Positions 40,861 to 49,096 of a stretch of 64,000 nt of DNA are shown here, piece after piece. A program made the position numbers and the translations under genes. Below the pieces are notes generated by a model. That model ran no database searches. It worked only from the letters and a program-made list of their open reading frames with translations, and was not told where the DNA came from. Where the stretch lies: contig NZ_JAEEGA010000001.1 of the NCBI RefSeq assembly GCF_017829975.1, positions 372,001 through 436,000 on the forward strand. The letters are read 5' to 3'. Origin of the DNA: Vagococcus allomyrinae. Its GTDB lineage: Bacteria; Bacillota; Bacilli; Lactobacillales; Vagococcaceae. Numbering within the stretch: position 1 is the stretch's first letter; each line of letters opens with the position of its first letter.

Positions 40861-42395
40861 TAATAGATTAAAGTAAAATTAGTAGTTTCACTGGCTTGAA
40901 TAATCGGGTGCTGTTGTAAGTACTCAGCGATCAATTCCGTCATGTCAACGGTGACTTCGCGAATGATTTTATCAGCGCCAAACATGGCATAATCACCACC
41001 ACCAACCGCTCGATATTGGTTGACCACGACTTCTAAGCGTTGTTGATCTTCGATCGGTTGTCCGTGGTAGTTAAAGCGGGTAATTCGTTGACCTTTTGGC
41101 TGACCAACATCAATCGTATAGTCAATTCCTGCGTAGAGGTCATAATTATAGTGTTCCACTTTAGGTGAGAGGAAGGCGGGGCTGACAATTAGCTCGCCAT
41201 CTTTGACTTCAAAATAAGTGGCAGTTCGTTCAAGGGCTTGGCGCAATTCCGCGCCAGTCACTTCTAAGACAGCTAAGGTATTTGGGTAAATGTAGTTAGT
41301 TACCACATCTCGCATGCTGATCGTTGTGTTAAAGCCTGTCCCGCTATTATTAAAGAGGGCAGTGCCGGAAATATCCGTCCCAGTTGCCGCCATTTGCACT
41401 TGGTGAATAAATTCAATATAGGGATGTCCCTGTGTTCTAACCGCCATCGGGTCATCAATCTGCATATTGCCTGCGACTTGACCAATCTGTTGATCCAACC
41501 AGTCTTCAACTTCCTCTAGCAATGGTAGGAAAGCTTGATGCATGGCGGGCTCCTCTTCACCAGTCACCGGGATTAATGTCGCTTGTCGCGTGGTGATTTG
41601 CTTGGTTTTCTGGTCGAAGCCCAGTCGAACCGAACCGATAAAGCGGCCTTTGTCACCTGGTTGAGTCAGCGCCAAGTGTTCCTTAGTCAGGGCGATTTCT
41701 CGGTGCTGGTGACCTGTTAATAAGACATCGATTCCGACGACTTCGTGTAAGAGCTGATAGCCTTCATTTTCACCTGTTAAACGCTCAGTTGGTTCGCCAG
41801 TCTCCAAATCCCGCTCAAAGCCACCGTGATAGCTGACAACGACAATGTCGGCTAGTGTTCTTAGTTGGGGAACGTAGTCTTTAGCCGTCTCCAAGGCGGA
41901 TTTAAAGGTCAGTCCCTTAATGGTTGAAGGTTGTTCCCAATTGGGAATATAGGGAGTCGTTAAGCCCAATAAGGCAATTTTGACGCCAGCTTTTTCTAGG
42001 ATAACGTAAGGGTGACCAGTCAGTGATTGGCCATCTTCTTTTAATATATTGGCACAAACAATCGGGTAGTTGAGTTTGGCGATGGTCTGTTCCAAATACT
42101 CTCGGCCATAGTTAAATTCATGGTTGCCTAAAACGCCAGCATCAAATCCCATGGCGTTCATCATGTCGGCCATTAAAAGGCCGTCTCTTTTGGCCACATA
42201 ATAACTCAAAGGAGAACCTTGGAGGAAATCGCCATTGTCAATTTTAAATAGGGGACCGCTGGCCTCCGCTTCTAATTGATTAAATAATTGTTTGACTTTT
42301 GTCCCACCAAAGGCTAAAGATTGATTCCGCTGTCGAAAATCAGTGGGATAAAGATAGCCGTGGAGATCGCTAGTTGATAAAAATTGAATGTCCAT
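40860..42395 (-). CDS. 5'-nucleotidase / metallophosphatase, cytoplasmic type
   Basis: This protein of about 511 residues has an N-terminal calcineurin-like domain (STSDLHGYLYPTDF, DNGDFLQGSPLSYY, GNHEFNYG, VSYHGG, GHQHRE) and a C-terminal 5'-nucleotidase domain (YIYPNTLAVLEVTGAELRQALE, YDLYAGIDYTIDV, VNQYRAVGGGDYAMF). Family members hydrolyse nucleotides or 2',3'-cyclic nucleotides. There is no signal peptide, unlike most UshA-type enzymes, so it acts in the cytoplasm. It is the last gene of a phn-like transporter operon, suggesting it processes the imported phosphoester. Start ATG 42395 has AAAGG 9 nt upstream; ATG 42401 is possible. Confidence 0.88.
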   Translation of the reverse strand: MDIQFLSTSDLHGYLYPTDFRQRNQSLAFGGTKVKQLFNQLEAEASGPLFKIDNGDFLQGSPLSYYVAKRDGLLMADMMNAMGFDAGVLGNHEFNYGREYLEQTIAKLNYPIVCANILKEDGQSLTGHPYVILEKAGVKIALLGLTTPYIPNWEQPSTIKGLTFKSALETAKDYVPQLRTLADIVVVSYHGGFERDLETGEPTERLTGENEGYQLLHEVVGIDVLLTGHQHREIALTKEHLALTQPGDKGRFIGSVRLGFDQKTKQITTRQATLIPVTGEEEPAMHQAFLPLLEEVEDWLDQQIGQVAGNMQIDDPMAVRTQGHPYIEFIHQVQMAATGTDISGTALFNNSGTGFNTTISMRDVVTNYIYPNTLAVLEVTGAELRQALERTATYFEVKDGELIVSPAFLSPKVEHYNYDLYAGIDYTIDVGQPKGQRITRFNYHGQPIEDQQRLEVVVNQYRAVGGGDYAMFGADKIIREVTVDMTELIAEYLQQHPIIQASETTNFTLIY

Positions 42396-42417
42396 TGTCA
42401 TCTGCCTTTCTAATGAG

Positions 42418-43227
42418 CTAACCATTTACTAATTTACTTCGCAATTTGTTGGAAATGACTTCTACGATTAATATTAACACAATTAACCCGATTAAAATCG
42501 CCCCAACTTGATTCCAGCGATAAGAGTTCATGGCGAAGATTAAAGGTGACCCGATGCCACCAGCTCCGACGAGGCCTAAAATAGTGGCGTCTCGCAAGTT
42601 CATGTCAAAACGATAAATCGTAATGGAAACAAAATTGGCGATTAGTTGGGGAATAATCCCAAAGCGGATTTTTTCAAAGGTGTTACAACCCATAGCAGTC
42701 ATGGCTTCAAGGATGCCCGTGTCGATGTCTTCGATGATGTCCACATAGAGTTTTGACACCATGCCAATGGAAGTTAGGGACATGGTCATAACACCAGCAA
42801 ACGCACCTGGACCGGTCACACGAACAAACATTAAACCATAGACTAAGGCAGGAACCGTCCGAATGACGATCACCAAAAAACGAGTGATCAAGTACACAGG
42901 TTTAGGGACCACACTTGGTGCCATTAAAAAGGCAACGGGAATCGACAAAATCGCCCCGAAAACTGTTCCTAAAAAAGCGATACAGATGGTTTCAAATAGT
43001 AAATAGGGAACGCCTTGGTTGGAAAAGTTTAACAATAAATCCAGATCTGGATGTAAGATTCCTTGGATAATGGTTAAGGCGATTTTCCACCCACCGTCGT
43101 CAACGGCATTAAATTGAATAGCCGACAAGGACCAGATAAACGAGCCGCCAAGGATCAGGGCTAGTAGACTGTATTGCCACTTTTTCGAAGGTTCTTTTAG
43201 AAGTTGAGTGTTAATTGCTTGATTCAT
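42418..43227 (-). CDS. phnE: Phosphonate-type ABC transporter permease (second)
   Basis: This protein of about 269 residues is a PhnE-family permease: IQFNAVDDGGWKIALTIIQG, an early PVAFLMAPSVVPKPVYLITRFLVIVIRTVPALVYGLMFVRVTGPG and the late EAMTAMGCNTFEKIRFGIIPQL EAA-like loop, then LVGAGGIGSPLIFAMNSYRW. ATG 43227 with AAAGGAGG is chosen over the upstream frame. It lies 13 nt after the first permease gene. Together they form the channel. Confidence 0.9.
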   Translation of the reverse strand: MNQAINTQLLKEPSKKWQYSLLALILGGSFIWSLSAIQFNAVDDGGWKIALTIIQGILHPDLDLLLNFSNQGVPYLLFETICIAFLGTVFGAILSIPVAFLMAPSVVPKPVYLITRFLVIVIRTVPALVYGLMFVRVTGPGAFAGVMTMSLTSIGMVSKLYVDIIEDIDTGILEAMTAMGCNTFEKIRFGIIPQLIANFVSITIYRFDMNLRDATILGLVGAGGIGSPLIFAMNSYRWNQVGAILIGLIVLILIVEVISNKLRSKLVNG

Positions 43228-43240
43228 GAGTGGCCTCCTT

Positions 43241-44053
43241 TTACTGTAATTTCTTGCGACAATATTCACTGATCATTTCAATGATTGCCACAGTGATAAC
43301 TAAGACAACAAGAATCATGCCGACGTTATTATACTCTCGCCAGCCTAAGCGTTCGTTTAAGATGATTCCTAAACCACCGGCCCCGACATAACCGAGAATG
43401 GAGGCATAACGTAAATTACCTTCAAAGTTAAAGAGAGAGGTAGACAGGTAAGTCGGCAGTATTTCTGGAATTACCGCGTAACGAAAGGCTTGCAAACGGG
43501 TTAACCCCATGGATTCCAAAGCTTCAAAGGTGGCCATGTCCAAGGATTCGATTTGTTCATAAGTCAGTTTGCCAACATAAGCCACCGTAAAAATAAAGAT
43601 GGCCAAAGTTCCTGCCATGGTGCCTAATCCAAAAACAAAGGTGGCGATTAAGGCCGTGACTATGGTCGGCAAGGTTCTTAGAATGCTTAAAATTAGTTTA
43701 AAGAAACCTGTGACCAGTTTGTTTTTGATGATATTGTCAGAGGCGAATAAAGCCAGAGGGACGGCCACGAGAGCGCCTACTAGTGAGCCCAGTAAGGACA
43801 TTTTAATCGTATCAAACAAGGGTTGCCAAACCCGAGGTAGAAAGTCAAAATTAGGTGGGAACATCTCTTTTAAAATGGCAAAAAACTGATGACTGCGGGT
43901 CAGTAAAGTGGTAAAGCTAAACTTGGTGACGTTCATCGCCAAAAGGGTAAACAGTAAGACTAACAAGACGATCAAAGGGGTAAAGGACGGCTTTTGGACC
44001 ACTTCTTTGCCGTTTGGTAGCTGAATGGTTTTACCGTGAAATAATTTTTTCAT
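43241..44053 (-). CDS. phnE: Phosphonate-type ABC transporter permease (first)
   Basis: This 270-residue PhnE paralogue has SLVGALVAVPLALFASDNI, FKLILSILRTLPTIVTALIATFVFGLGTMAGTLAIFIFT, the docking loop EALESMGLTRLQAFRYAVIPEILP and LGYVGAGGLGIILNERLGWREYNNVG. Six spans are likely. It directly follows phnC (8 nt) with GGATAAGG before ATG. Two consecutive PhnE copies are common in Firmicutes phosphonate-like transporters. Confidence 0.9.
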   Translation of the reverse strand: MKKLFHGKTIQLPNGKEVVQKPSFTPLIVLLVLLFTLLAMNVTKFSFTTLLTRSHQFFAILKEMFPPNFDFLPRVWQPLFDTIKMSLLGSLVGALVAVPLALFASDNIIKNKLVTGFFKLILSILRTLPTIVTALIATFVFGLGTMAGTLAIFIFTVAYVGKLTYEQIESLDMATFEALESMGLTRLQAFRYAVIPEILPTYLSTSLFNFEGNLRYASILGYVGAGGLGIILNERLGWREYNNVGMILVVLVITVAIIEMISEYCRKKLQ

Positions 44054-44061
44054 CTAATACC

Positions 44062-44808
44062 TTATCCTTTCTCATGTTTTTGGTAAATCTTGTCAAGCAC
44101 CTCTTGCGTCACCTTGGAGGCTAAGCCGTCATAGACGATTTTACCTTTACAAATGCCAATTACGCGGTCAGCATATTCCAAGGCCAGGTCAACATGGTGA
44201 ATGTTAATCAAAACAGACATATTTAAATTTTCATTGATTCGTTTAAAGTCATCCATGACAATTTTGGCGGTCACAGGATCCAGTGAAGCGACTGGTTCAT
44301 CGGCCAAGATGATTTCCGGATGTCTCGCCAGTGTTCTTGCTAAGGCAACCCGTTGTTGTTGACCACCAGACAGTTGGTCCACTCGGGTGAATGCTTTGTC
44401 CAGAATGCCGACATTGTCTAAAGCTTCTAAGGCGACAATCTTGGCGTCTTTGGGGAAAATACCGAGTAAACGGCGCCACCAAGAAAGGTCTGGAACAGAT
44501 GAGATCATGACATTTTTTAAGACGGTGGAGCGGGTGACTAAGTTAAAGGATTGGAAAATCATGCCGATCTTTTTGCGGAAATCACGAATCTCCTTGCCTT
44601 TTAAAGCGTTGACGTTGGTCCCGTTGACCGTTAAAGTGCCTTCATCGATGTCATGCATGCGGTTAATACAGCGAATTAACGTCGACTTGCCAGCACCAGA
44701 CAGGCCGATGATCGCAACGAATTCTCCTTGCTCGATTTCCAAGTTGATATCTTGCAAGGCGACAAACCCATTAGGGTATTTCTTTTGAACATTTTCAAAT
44801 TTGATCAT
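44062..44808 (-). CDS. phnC: Phosphonate-type ABC transporter ATP-binding protein
   Basis: This protein of about 248 residues has Walker A GLSGAGKST, the PhnC-type HDIDEGTLTVNGTNVNALKGKEIRDFRKKIGMIFQSFNLVTRSTVLKNVM segment, signature LSGGQQQR and Walker B ILADEPVASLDP; the ADEPVASLDP form is typical of PhnC. ATG 44808 follows GGAG. It lies in the operon phnD-phnC-phnE-phnE-nucleotidase. Confidence 0.92.
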   Translation of the reverse strand: MIKFENVQKKYPNGFVALQDINLEIEQGEFVAIIGLSGAGKSTLIRCINRMHDIDEGTLTVNGTNVNALKGKEIRDFRKKIGMIFQSFNLVTRSTVLKNVMISSVPDLSWWRRLLGIFPKDAKIVALEALDNVGILDKAFTRVDQLSGGQQQRVALARTLARHPEIILADEPVASLDPVTAKIVMDDFKRINENLNMSVLINIHHVDLALEYADRVIGICKGKIVYDGLASKVTQEVLDKIYQKHEKG

Positions 44809-44833
44809 TATTGTCTCCTGCTTTCCTAAAAAT

Positions 44834-44862
44834 AAGAGGCCGGACAATGTCCAAAGCCTCTT
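44834..44862 (-). terminator. Intercistronic hairpin between phnD and phnC
   Basis: AAGAGGC-CGGAC-AAT-GTCC-AAA-GCCTCTT forms a strong stem with an internal bulge; on the minus strand it is followed by ATTTTTAGG. It probably causes partial termination or protects the phnD message, giving more binding protein than transporter, a usual pattern. Confidence 0.7.
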
Positions 44863-44889
44863 GTTTCACCTATAAATGAGGGATGCTCA

Positions 44890-45942
44890 TTATTTAGCTA
44901 AGTCTTTAATTAAGTCTTGCGCTTTGCGTTCGCTGTCGTAATCTTTAGACGTTGCTTCTTTGTATCCTTCATGGCTGTAGATGCTGATAACGTCTTTGCC
45001 TTCTTCGCTTTCACCAATGTTGATGAAGGCTTTTTGCAAAGCCGTTTTTAGTTGGTCATCCATTTTGTCAGAGTTTTTGCTGACAGAAATGGTGTCATTG
45101 AAAATAGCAGGGGTTACGCCAATCACATCTGTTTCATCCCAAATATCTTTGTCACGCTTGTATTCAGTTTTCCAAGTATCTTCGTAATCACGACGACCAT
45201 CGGCATAAGTCAATAAGACGTCCACTTGCCCAGCAGCTAAACGGGCAAAGGCACTGCCGTATGAATCAGATTGGACGATATTTTTTAGTTCAGAGAGGTT
45301 TTTGTTATAATTTTCTTGCATCCATAGGCTTGGGTAGATGTAGCCAGCAGGAGAAGATGATGACATCACGCTCCAAGAGGCACCGTTTAAGTCATCCCAG
45401 CTTAATTTTTCGCCAGCGTTAACTTTTTTAGCTAATTCTTGTCCTTTAGAAGAAGGCCCGGCGATCATTAAGGCACGATAAGATTCTGCTTGTTTGTCAG
45501 TTGGTGCTGTCGGTTTATTGTCATTCCATTCTTTTGGATCCTCTGAATCGATGGATAAGCCAGCACGAGTAGCGGTTAAGATGACATCCGCGCCATCATC
45601 GTATAAAACGTAAGTACCTCCTGGAATAAAGCCAACATCTAATGTGCCGGCTGCCAGTGATTCACCAACGGCTTCAAAGTTTGTTCCAACAGTAATATCA
45701 ACATTTTTAATGTCGTAGCCCTGATTTTTCATCTCTTTGATGATTAACTCTTTCATCGGCTCAGTAGCGGAAACAATTTCTTCTGGATCACGAGATGGGA
45801 CAAACCCAACAGTTAATGTGTCGATGGCCACATTGCCATTTTCTGAAGTGGCATCTTCTTTGTCTTTGCTACCGCAAGCTGTTAATGCGGCAACTAACCC
45901 CAATAAAACAACAGATTTAAAAACTTTTTTAAACACTGACAT
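44890..45942 (-). CDS. phnD: Phosphonate-type ABC transporter binding lipoprotein
   Basis: This 350-residue PhnD-family protein has a lipobox VAALTACGS (Cys about 23) and mature landmarks LTVGFVPSRDPEEI, GTLDVGFIPGGTYVLY, LNGASWSVMSSSSPAGYIYPS, AAGQVDVLLTYADGRRDYE and VIGVTPAIFNDTISV. It is first in the operon. The SSSPAGY site is where PhnD-like proteins hold the phosphonate or phosphoester oxygens. The real ligand could be a phosphonate, phosphite or an organophosphate such as a nucleotide, given the nucleotidase in the operon. ATG follows AAGGAGG. Confidence 0.92.
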   Translation of the reverse strand: MSVFKKVFKSVVLLGLVAALTACGSKDKEDATSENGNVAIDTLTVGFVPSRDPEEIVSATEPMKELIIKEMKNQGYDIKNVDITVGTNFEAVGESLAAGTLDVGFIPGGTYVLYDDGADVILTATRAGLSIDSEDPKEWNDNKPTAPTDKQAESYRALMIAGPSSKGQELAKKVNAGEKLSWDDLNGASWSVMSSSSPAGYIYPSLWMQENYNKNLSELKNIVQSDSYGSAFARLAAGQVDVLLTYADGRRDYEDTWKTEYKRDKDIWDETDVIGVTPAIFNDTISVSKNSDKMDDQLKTALQKAFINIGESEEGKDVISIYSHEGYKEATSKDYDSERKAQDLIKDLAK

Positions 45943-45979
45943 TTCCTCCTTGAAACTTACCTTTTTTTATTACATTTAG

Positions 45980-46027
45980 AGTATATCATCTGAGTATTAA
46001 AATTTCATGGTAAAACGTTTATTTACC
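45980..46027 (-). promoter_or_regulatory. Promoter of phnD with upstream inverted repeat
   Basis: The minus strand has TATACT at 45985-45980, about 38 nt before the ATG at 45942. Just upstream of its weak -35 region lies GGTAAA (46009-46014) with TTTACC (46022-46027), an interrupted inverted repeat that could bind a regulator such as an activator. Not matched to a known box. Confidence 0.45.
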
Positions 46028-46282
46028 AATTGTTTTCTTCTTTTTTACACAGAGTTTACATGGTTTGAAACAGCTGTTATTTTTAAGGCGTCTTTTTTGG
46101 TGGACAGTTATCACAAGTGTGTTTAATTAATTCGCTTTGGCAAAAGATCGGCAAAGTTGTCAAGAATTTGGTAAACTATAGACATTCCTCAAAATAATCG
46201 GAGTGGTCTTGGCGTGGGTTCGCCAGTGTTTTGGCTGAAGGCGGATCCAAGCGGAACGATCGAGGAAAAGGAGGGCTTTGGA

Positions 46283-47686
46283 ATGAAAACGGTGGTCATG
46301 TGGTTTCGCAAAGATTTACGTTTAGAAGACAATACGGCCTTGCTAAGGGCTTTGACAGAATTAAAGGACGACGAACAATTATTATGTCTGTTTCAGCTAA
46401 ATCCGAAACAATTTAAAACAGGAACCAAGAATCACGATTATTTTTTCTCTGCTTTGGCCCATTTTGAACAAGTTGTGAAAGCTCAAGGACTGCCCCTCCA
46501 TTTTATGGCTGGAGAGCCCTTGGCATCTTTTCAAGCGTTAAAGAAAGCCTATCCTGATTGGCGAAAAGTCTATCTGAATGGTGATGCTCGTGGTCAGGGG
46601 CAAGTCAGAGATGAAGCGATGGCGAGTTATTTTCGTTCCGCTGGAATTGAATTTGTAGTAACGCAGGATAGCCATCTTCATGGCGAAAACAGCGTCTTGA
46701 AAAAAGATGGCTCTTATTATAAAGTATTCACCCCTTATTACCTTCAGTGGCGTCAGCTACCAAAAAGACCAGCAGTAAAATTAGTTGAATTTTCAGCTAA
46801 GGTGGTGGCGGAACCTGATAAATTTAGAGCTGGACAAACGGCTTTTCAGGCTGTGATAGCAGAGATCGTTCATCAGTTTGAGCATGTCGGCGAACAGCAG
46901 GCAGAAGCTCGCTTGAACGAGTTTGTCATGGAAGAGATGAGCCGTTATGATAAGCGACGTGATATCCCTGCAATTAAGGGGACGAGCCGTTTGTCATCCT
47001 ATTTGCGGACGGGAGAACTTTCCATTCGCAAAGTCTGGCAAGTAGCAGCGGCTATGCCGGAGAGTGACGGTCAGCAGACTTTTTTAAAGGAGTTGGCTTG
47101 GCGTGATTTTTATCACATGATTTACAGTCAAAATCCGCAACAAAAGACTGAAGAATTAAAAGAGCACTATCGCCAGTTACCATGGCGTCAGGACCCTCAG
47201 CTTTTTCAAAGATGGGCTGAGGGGCAAACTGGTTTTCCGATCATTGATGCTGCCATGCAGCAACTCAACCAGACCGGTTGGATGCACAATCGCTTGCGGA
47301 TGTTAGTGGCCTCTTTTTTGACAAAGGATCTGTTGGTGGATTGGCGCTTAGGGGAAGCTTATTTTGCGGAACAGTTGATCGACTATGATCCAGCTAGCAA
47401 TATCGGGGGCTGGCAGTGGGCAGCGTCTACAGGGACGGATGCTGTGCCTTATTTTAGGATTTTTAATCCCACCTCTCAAAGTGAGAAGTTCGATCCAGAA
47501 GGCCAGTTTATTCGTCGCTATTTGCCAGTCTTAAAAGAGGTGCCAAGGGCCTGGATACACGCGCCACATTTAATGCCTCAAGAGGTTCAGGAAAAGGTGG
47601 GGGTAGTGATTGGCAAGGATTATCCGGTGCCAATGGTCGATCATCAGGAAGCGCGGAAATTAGTCCTAGCATTTTTTAAACAATAA
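46283..47686 (+). CDS. phr: Deoxyribodipyrimidine photolyase
   Basis: This photolyase of about 467 residues repairs UV pyrimidine dimers with light, using FAD and an antenna chromophore. It has MWFRKDLRLEDN at the start, the FAD region TSRLSSYLRTGELSIR, FLKELAWRDFYHMI, WAEGQTGFPIIDAAMQQLNQTGWMHNRLRMLVASFLTKDLLVDWRLGEAYFAEQLIDYDPASNIGGWQWAASTGTDA and FNPTSQSEKFDPEGQFIRRYLP. All family motifs are intact. ATG 46283 follows AAGGAGG; the longer frame from 46214 is rejected. It may be co-transcribed with the next two genes. Confidence 0.95.
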   Translation: MKTVVMWFRKDLRLEDNTALLRALTELKDDEQLLCLFQLNPKQFKTGTKNHDYFFSALAHFEQVVKAQGLPLHFMAGEPLASFQALKKAYPDWRKVYLNGDARGQGQVRDEAMASYFRSAGIEFVVTQDSHLHGENSVLKKDGSYYKVFTPYYLQWRQLPKRPAVKLVEFSAKVVAEPDKFRAGQTAFQAVIAEIVHQFEHVGEQQAEARLNEFVMEEMSRYDKRRDIPAIKGTSRLSSYLRTGELSIRKVWQVAAAMPESDGQQTFLKELAWRDFYHMIYSQNPQQKTEELKEHYRQLPWRQDPQLFQRWAEGQTGFPIIDAAMQQLNQTGWMHNRLRMLVASFLTKDLLVDWRLGEAYFAEQLIDYDPASNIGGWQWAASTGTDAVPYFRIFNPTSQSEKFDPEGQFIRRYLPVLKEVPRAWIHAPHLMPQEVQEKVGVVIGKDYPVPMVDHQEARKLVLAFFKQ

Positions 47687-47712
47687 AAAGCATCGTTGTT
47701 AAGGAGCGTAAA

Positions 47713-48189
47713 ATGACACTAAAAAAAGCGATTGAGTTGCGAGAAGCAGGACAGGCATTAGACTCTTGTGAGTTGTTAAAGCGTTTAGTGGAAAAGCAAC
47801 CCGATTCTGCAGAATTAAATTATCACTGTGCCTGGAGCCATGATGTAGCGGGATTGGAGCAGGAGGCGGTGCCGTTTTATGAGCAGGCGATCGCCTTGGG
47901 GCAGTTAAGTGAAGAGGCGTTACAAGGGGCTTATTTAGGTCTAGGTAGCACCTATCGAACGATCGGTGCTTATGAGCAGTCACAGGTACTTTTACAGGAA
48001 GCGAAGGGGGTATTTCCAAAGAGCACCGTCTACGATGTTTTTTTGGGGATGACACTTTATAATTTGGATCAGCATCAGGAGGCCATGAGTCTTTTATTAA
48101 AGGTCATTAGCCAAAGTCAAGACCCTGACATTGCCATGTACCAGAAGGCTATTGCCTACTACGCTGACCACTTAGACGAAAGGTGGTAA
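47713..48189 (+). CDS. Tetratricopeptide-repeat protein
   Basis: This 158-residue protein consists of about four TPR units (AIELREAGQALDSCELLKRLVEKQPDSAELNYHCAWSHDVAGLEQEAVPFYEQAIALG; LGLGSTYRTIGAYEQSQVLLQEA; FLGMTLYNLDQHQEAMSLLLKVI). It is a likely protein-binding scaffold with no catalytic motif. AAGGAG precedes ATG. It sits 26 nt after the photolyase and 4 nt before the nucleotidyltransferase gene, so the three are likely co-transcribed. Confidence 0.85.
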   Translation: MTLKKAIELREAGQALDSCELLKRLVEKQPDSAELNYHCAWSHDVAGLEQEAVPFYEQAIALGQLSEEALQGAYLGLGSTYRTIGAYEQSQVLLQEAKGVFPKSTVYDVFLGMTLYNLDQHQEAMSLLLKVISQSQDPDIAMYQKAIAYYADHLDERW

Positions 48190-48193
48190 GAAG

Positions 48194-48967
48194 ATGAAAC
48201 AAACGATTATCGAAGAAATAAAACGAATTGAAGCGGCGGAAGAGGTGACGATCTGGTACGCTGTCGAATCGGGCAGTCGTGCTTGGGGCTTTCCTTCCCA
48301 AGACAGTGATTACGATGTCCGCTTTATTTATACGAGAAAGCCAGAGTGGTATTTGTCGGTTCAGGAACGGCGGGATGTGATTGAATATCCGATTGATGAC
48401 TTGCTGGATGTTAGCGGGTGGGATTTGAAGAAAGCCTTGATGTTATTGAGAAAAAGCAACCCCAGTTTGATTGAATGGTTGCTTTCACCTATCGTCTATC
48501 AAAAAAAGGGCAAGCTGGCGGAAGAGCTGTTGGCAATGGTGAGAGAACATATCTCCTTAAGGGGACTAATCTATCATTATTTGCATATGGCACGAGGTAA
48601 TTATCGTGATTATTTGCGACAAGATCACGTGAAAATTAAAAAATACTTTTATGTTTTACGCCCGATTTTTGCTTGTATGTATATCGAGACCTATGGCACT
48701 GAGCCGCCAATTTTATTTTCGGAGCTTCTGGCTCAACCGAATATCCCTGTTGAAGTGGTCAATGAAGTGAATTCACTTTTAAATCGTAAATTGGCAGGCG
48801 ATGAGCTGGATTGGGAGCCCCGATCTGACATTCTAAATGCCTTTATTACCAGCCAAATTGCCTATTTTGAAGAGGCGGTATCGGCTGTTGATTGTGGGAA
48901 ACCAGTCGGTTATGATAAGCTAAATGACTTGTTTAGGCGCTACGTCAACCAGTCTGCAACAAATTAG
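48194..48967 (+). CDS. Nucleotidyltransferase, RlaP/COG3541-like
   Basis: This 257-residue protein of the polymerase-beta nucleotidyltransferase superfamily has the catalytic motif GSRAWGFPSQDSDYDVRFIY with GS and DxD, then ISLRGLIYHYLHMARGNYRDYL and a helical tail (FYVLRPIFACMYIE). The family includes RlaP, linked to RNA-ligase systems, but the native reaction is mostly unknown. The presence of rtcB elsewhere in the window may be coincidence. AGGTGG precedes ATG. Third gene of the unit. Confidence 0.82.
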   Translation: MKQTIIEEIKRIEAAEEVTIWYAVESGSRAWGFPSQDSDYDVRFIYTRKPEWYLSVQERRDVIEYPIDDLLDVSGWDLKKALMLLRKSNPSLIEWLLSPIVYQKKGKLAEELLAMVREHISLRGLIYHYLHMARGNYRDYLRQDHVKIKKYFYVLRPIFACMYIETYGTEPPILFSELLAQPNIPVEVVNEVNSLLNRKLAGDELDWEPRSDILNAFITSQIAYFEEAVSAVDCGKPVGYDKLNDLFRRYVNQSATN

Positions 48968-49057
48968 CCTAACAATTAGCTGGGGTGGGGAAGGTCAGTT
49001 AGTAAAGGTAGCCGTCCCAGCTGCCAACCTTTTGGCTTATTCATTTCTATAAACACT

Positions 49058-49096
49058 AAAAAAGAGTCCGATTCAAGAGAATCGAACTCTTTTTTT
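49058..49096. terminator. Bidirectional terminator
   Basis: AAAAAGAGT-CC-GATTC-AAGA-GAATC-GA-ACTCTTTTTTT forms a 14-bp stem with one internal mismatch pair, shared by the nucleotidyltransferase unit and the converging pepV gene. Upstream (48977-49022) a G-rich/C-rich imperfect stem is also present. Confidence 0.85.
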
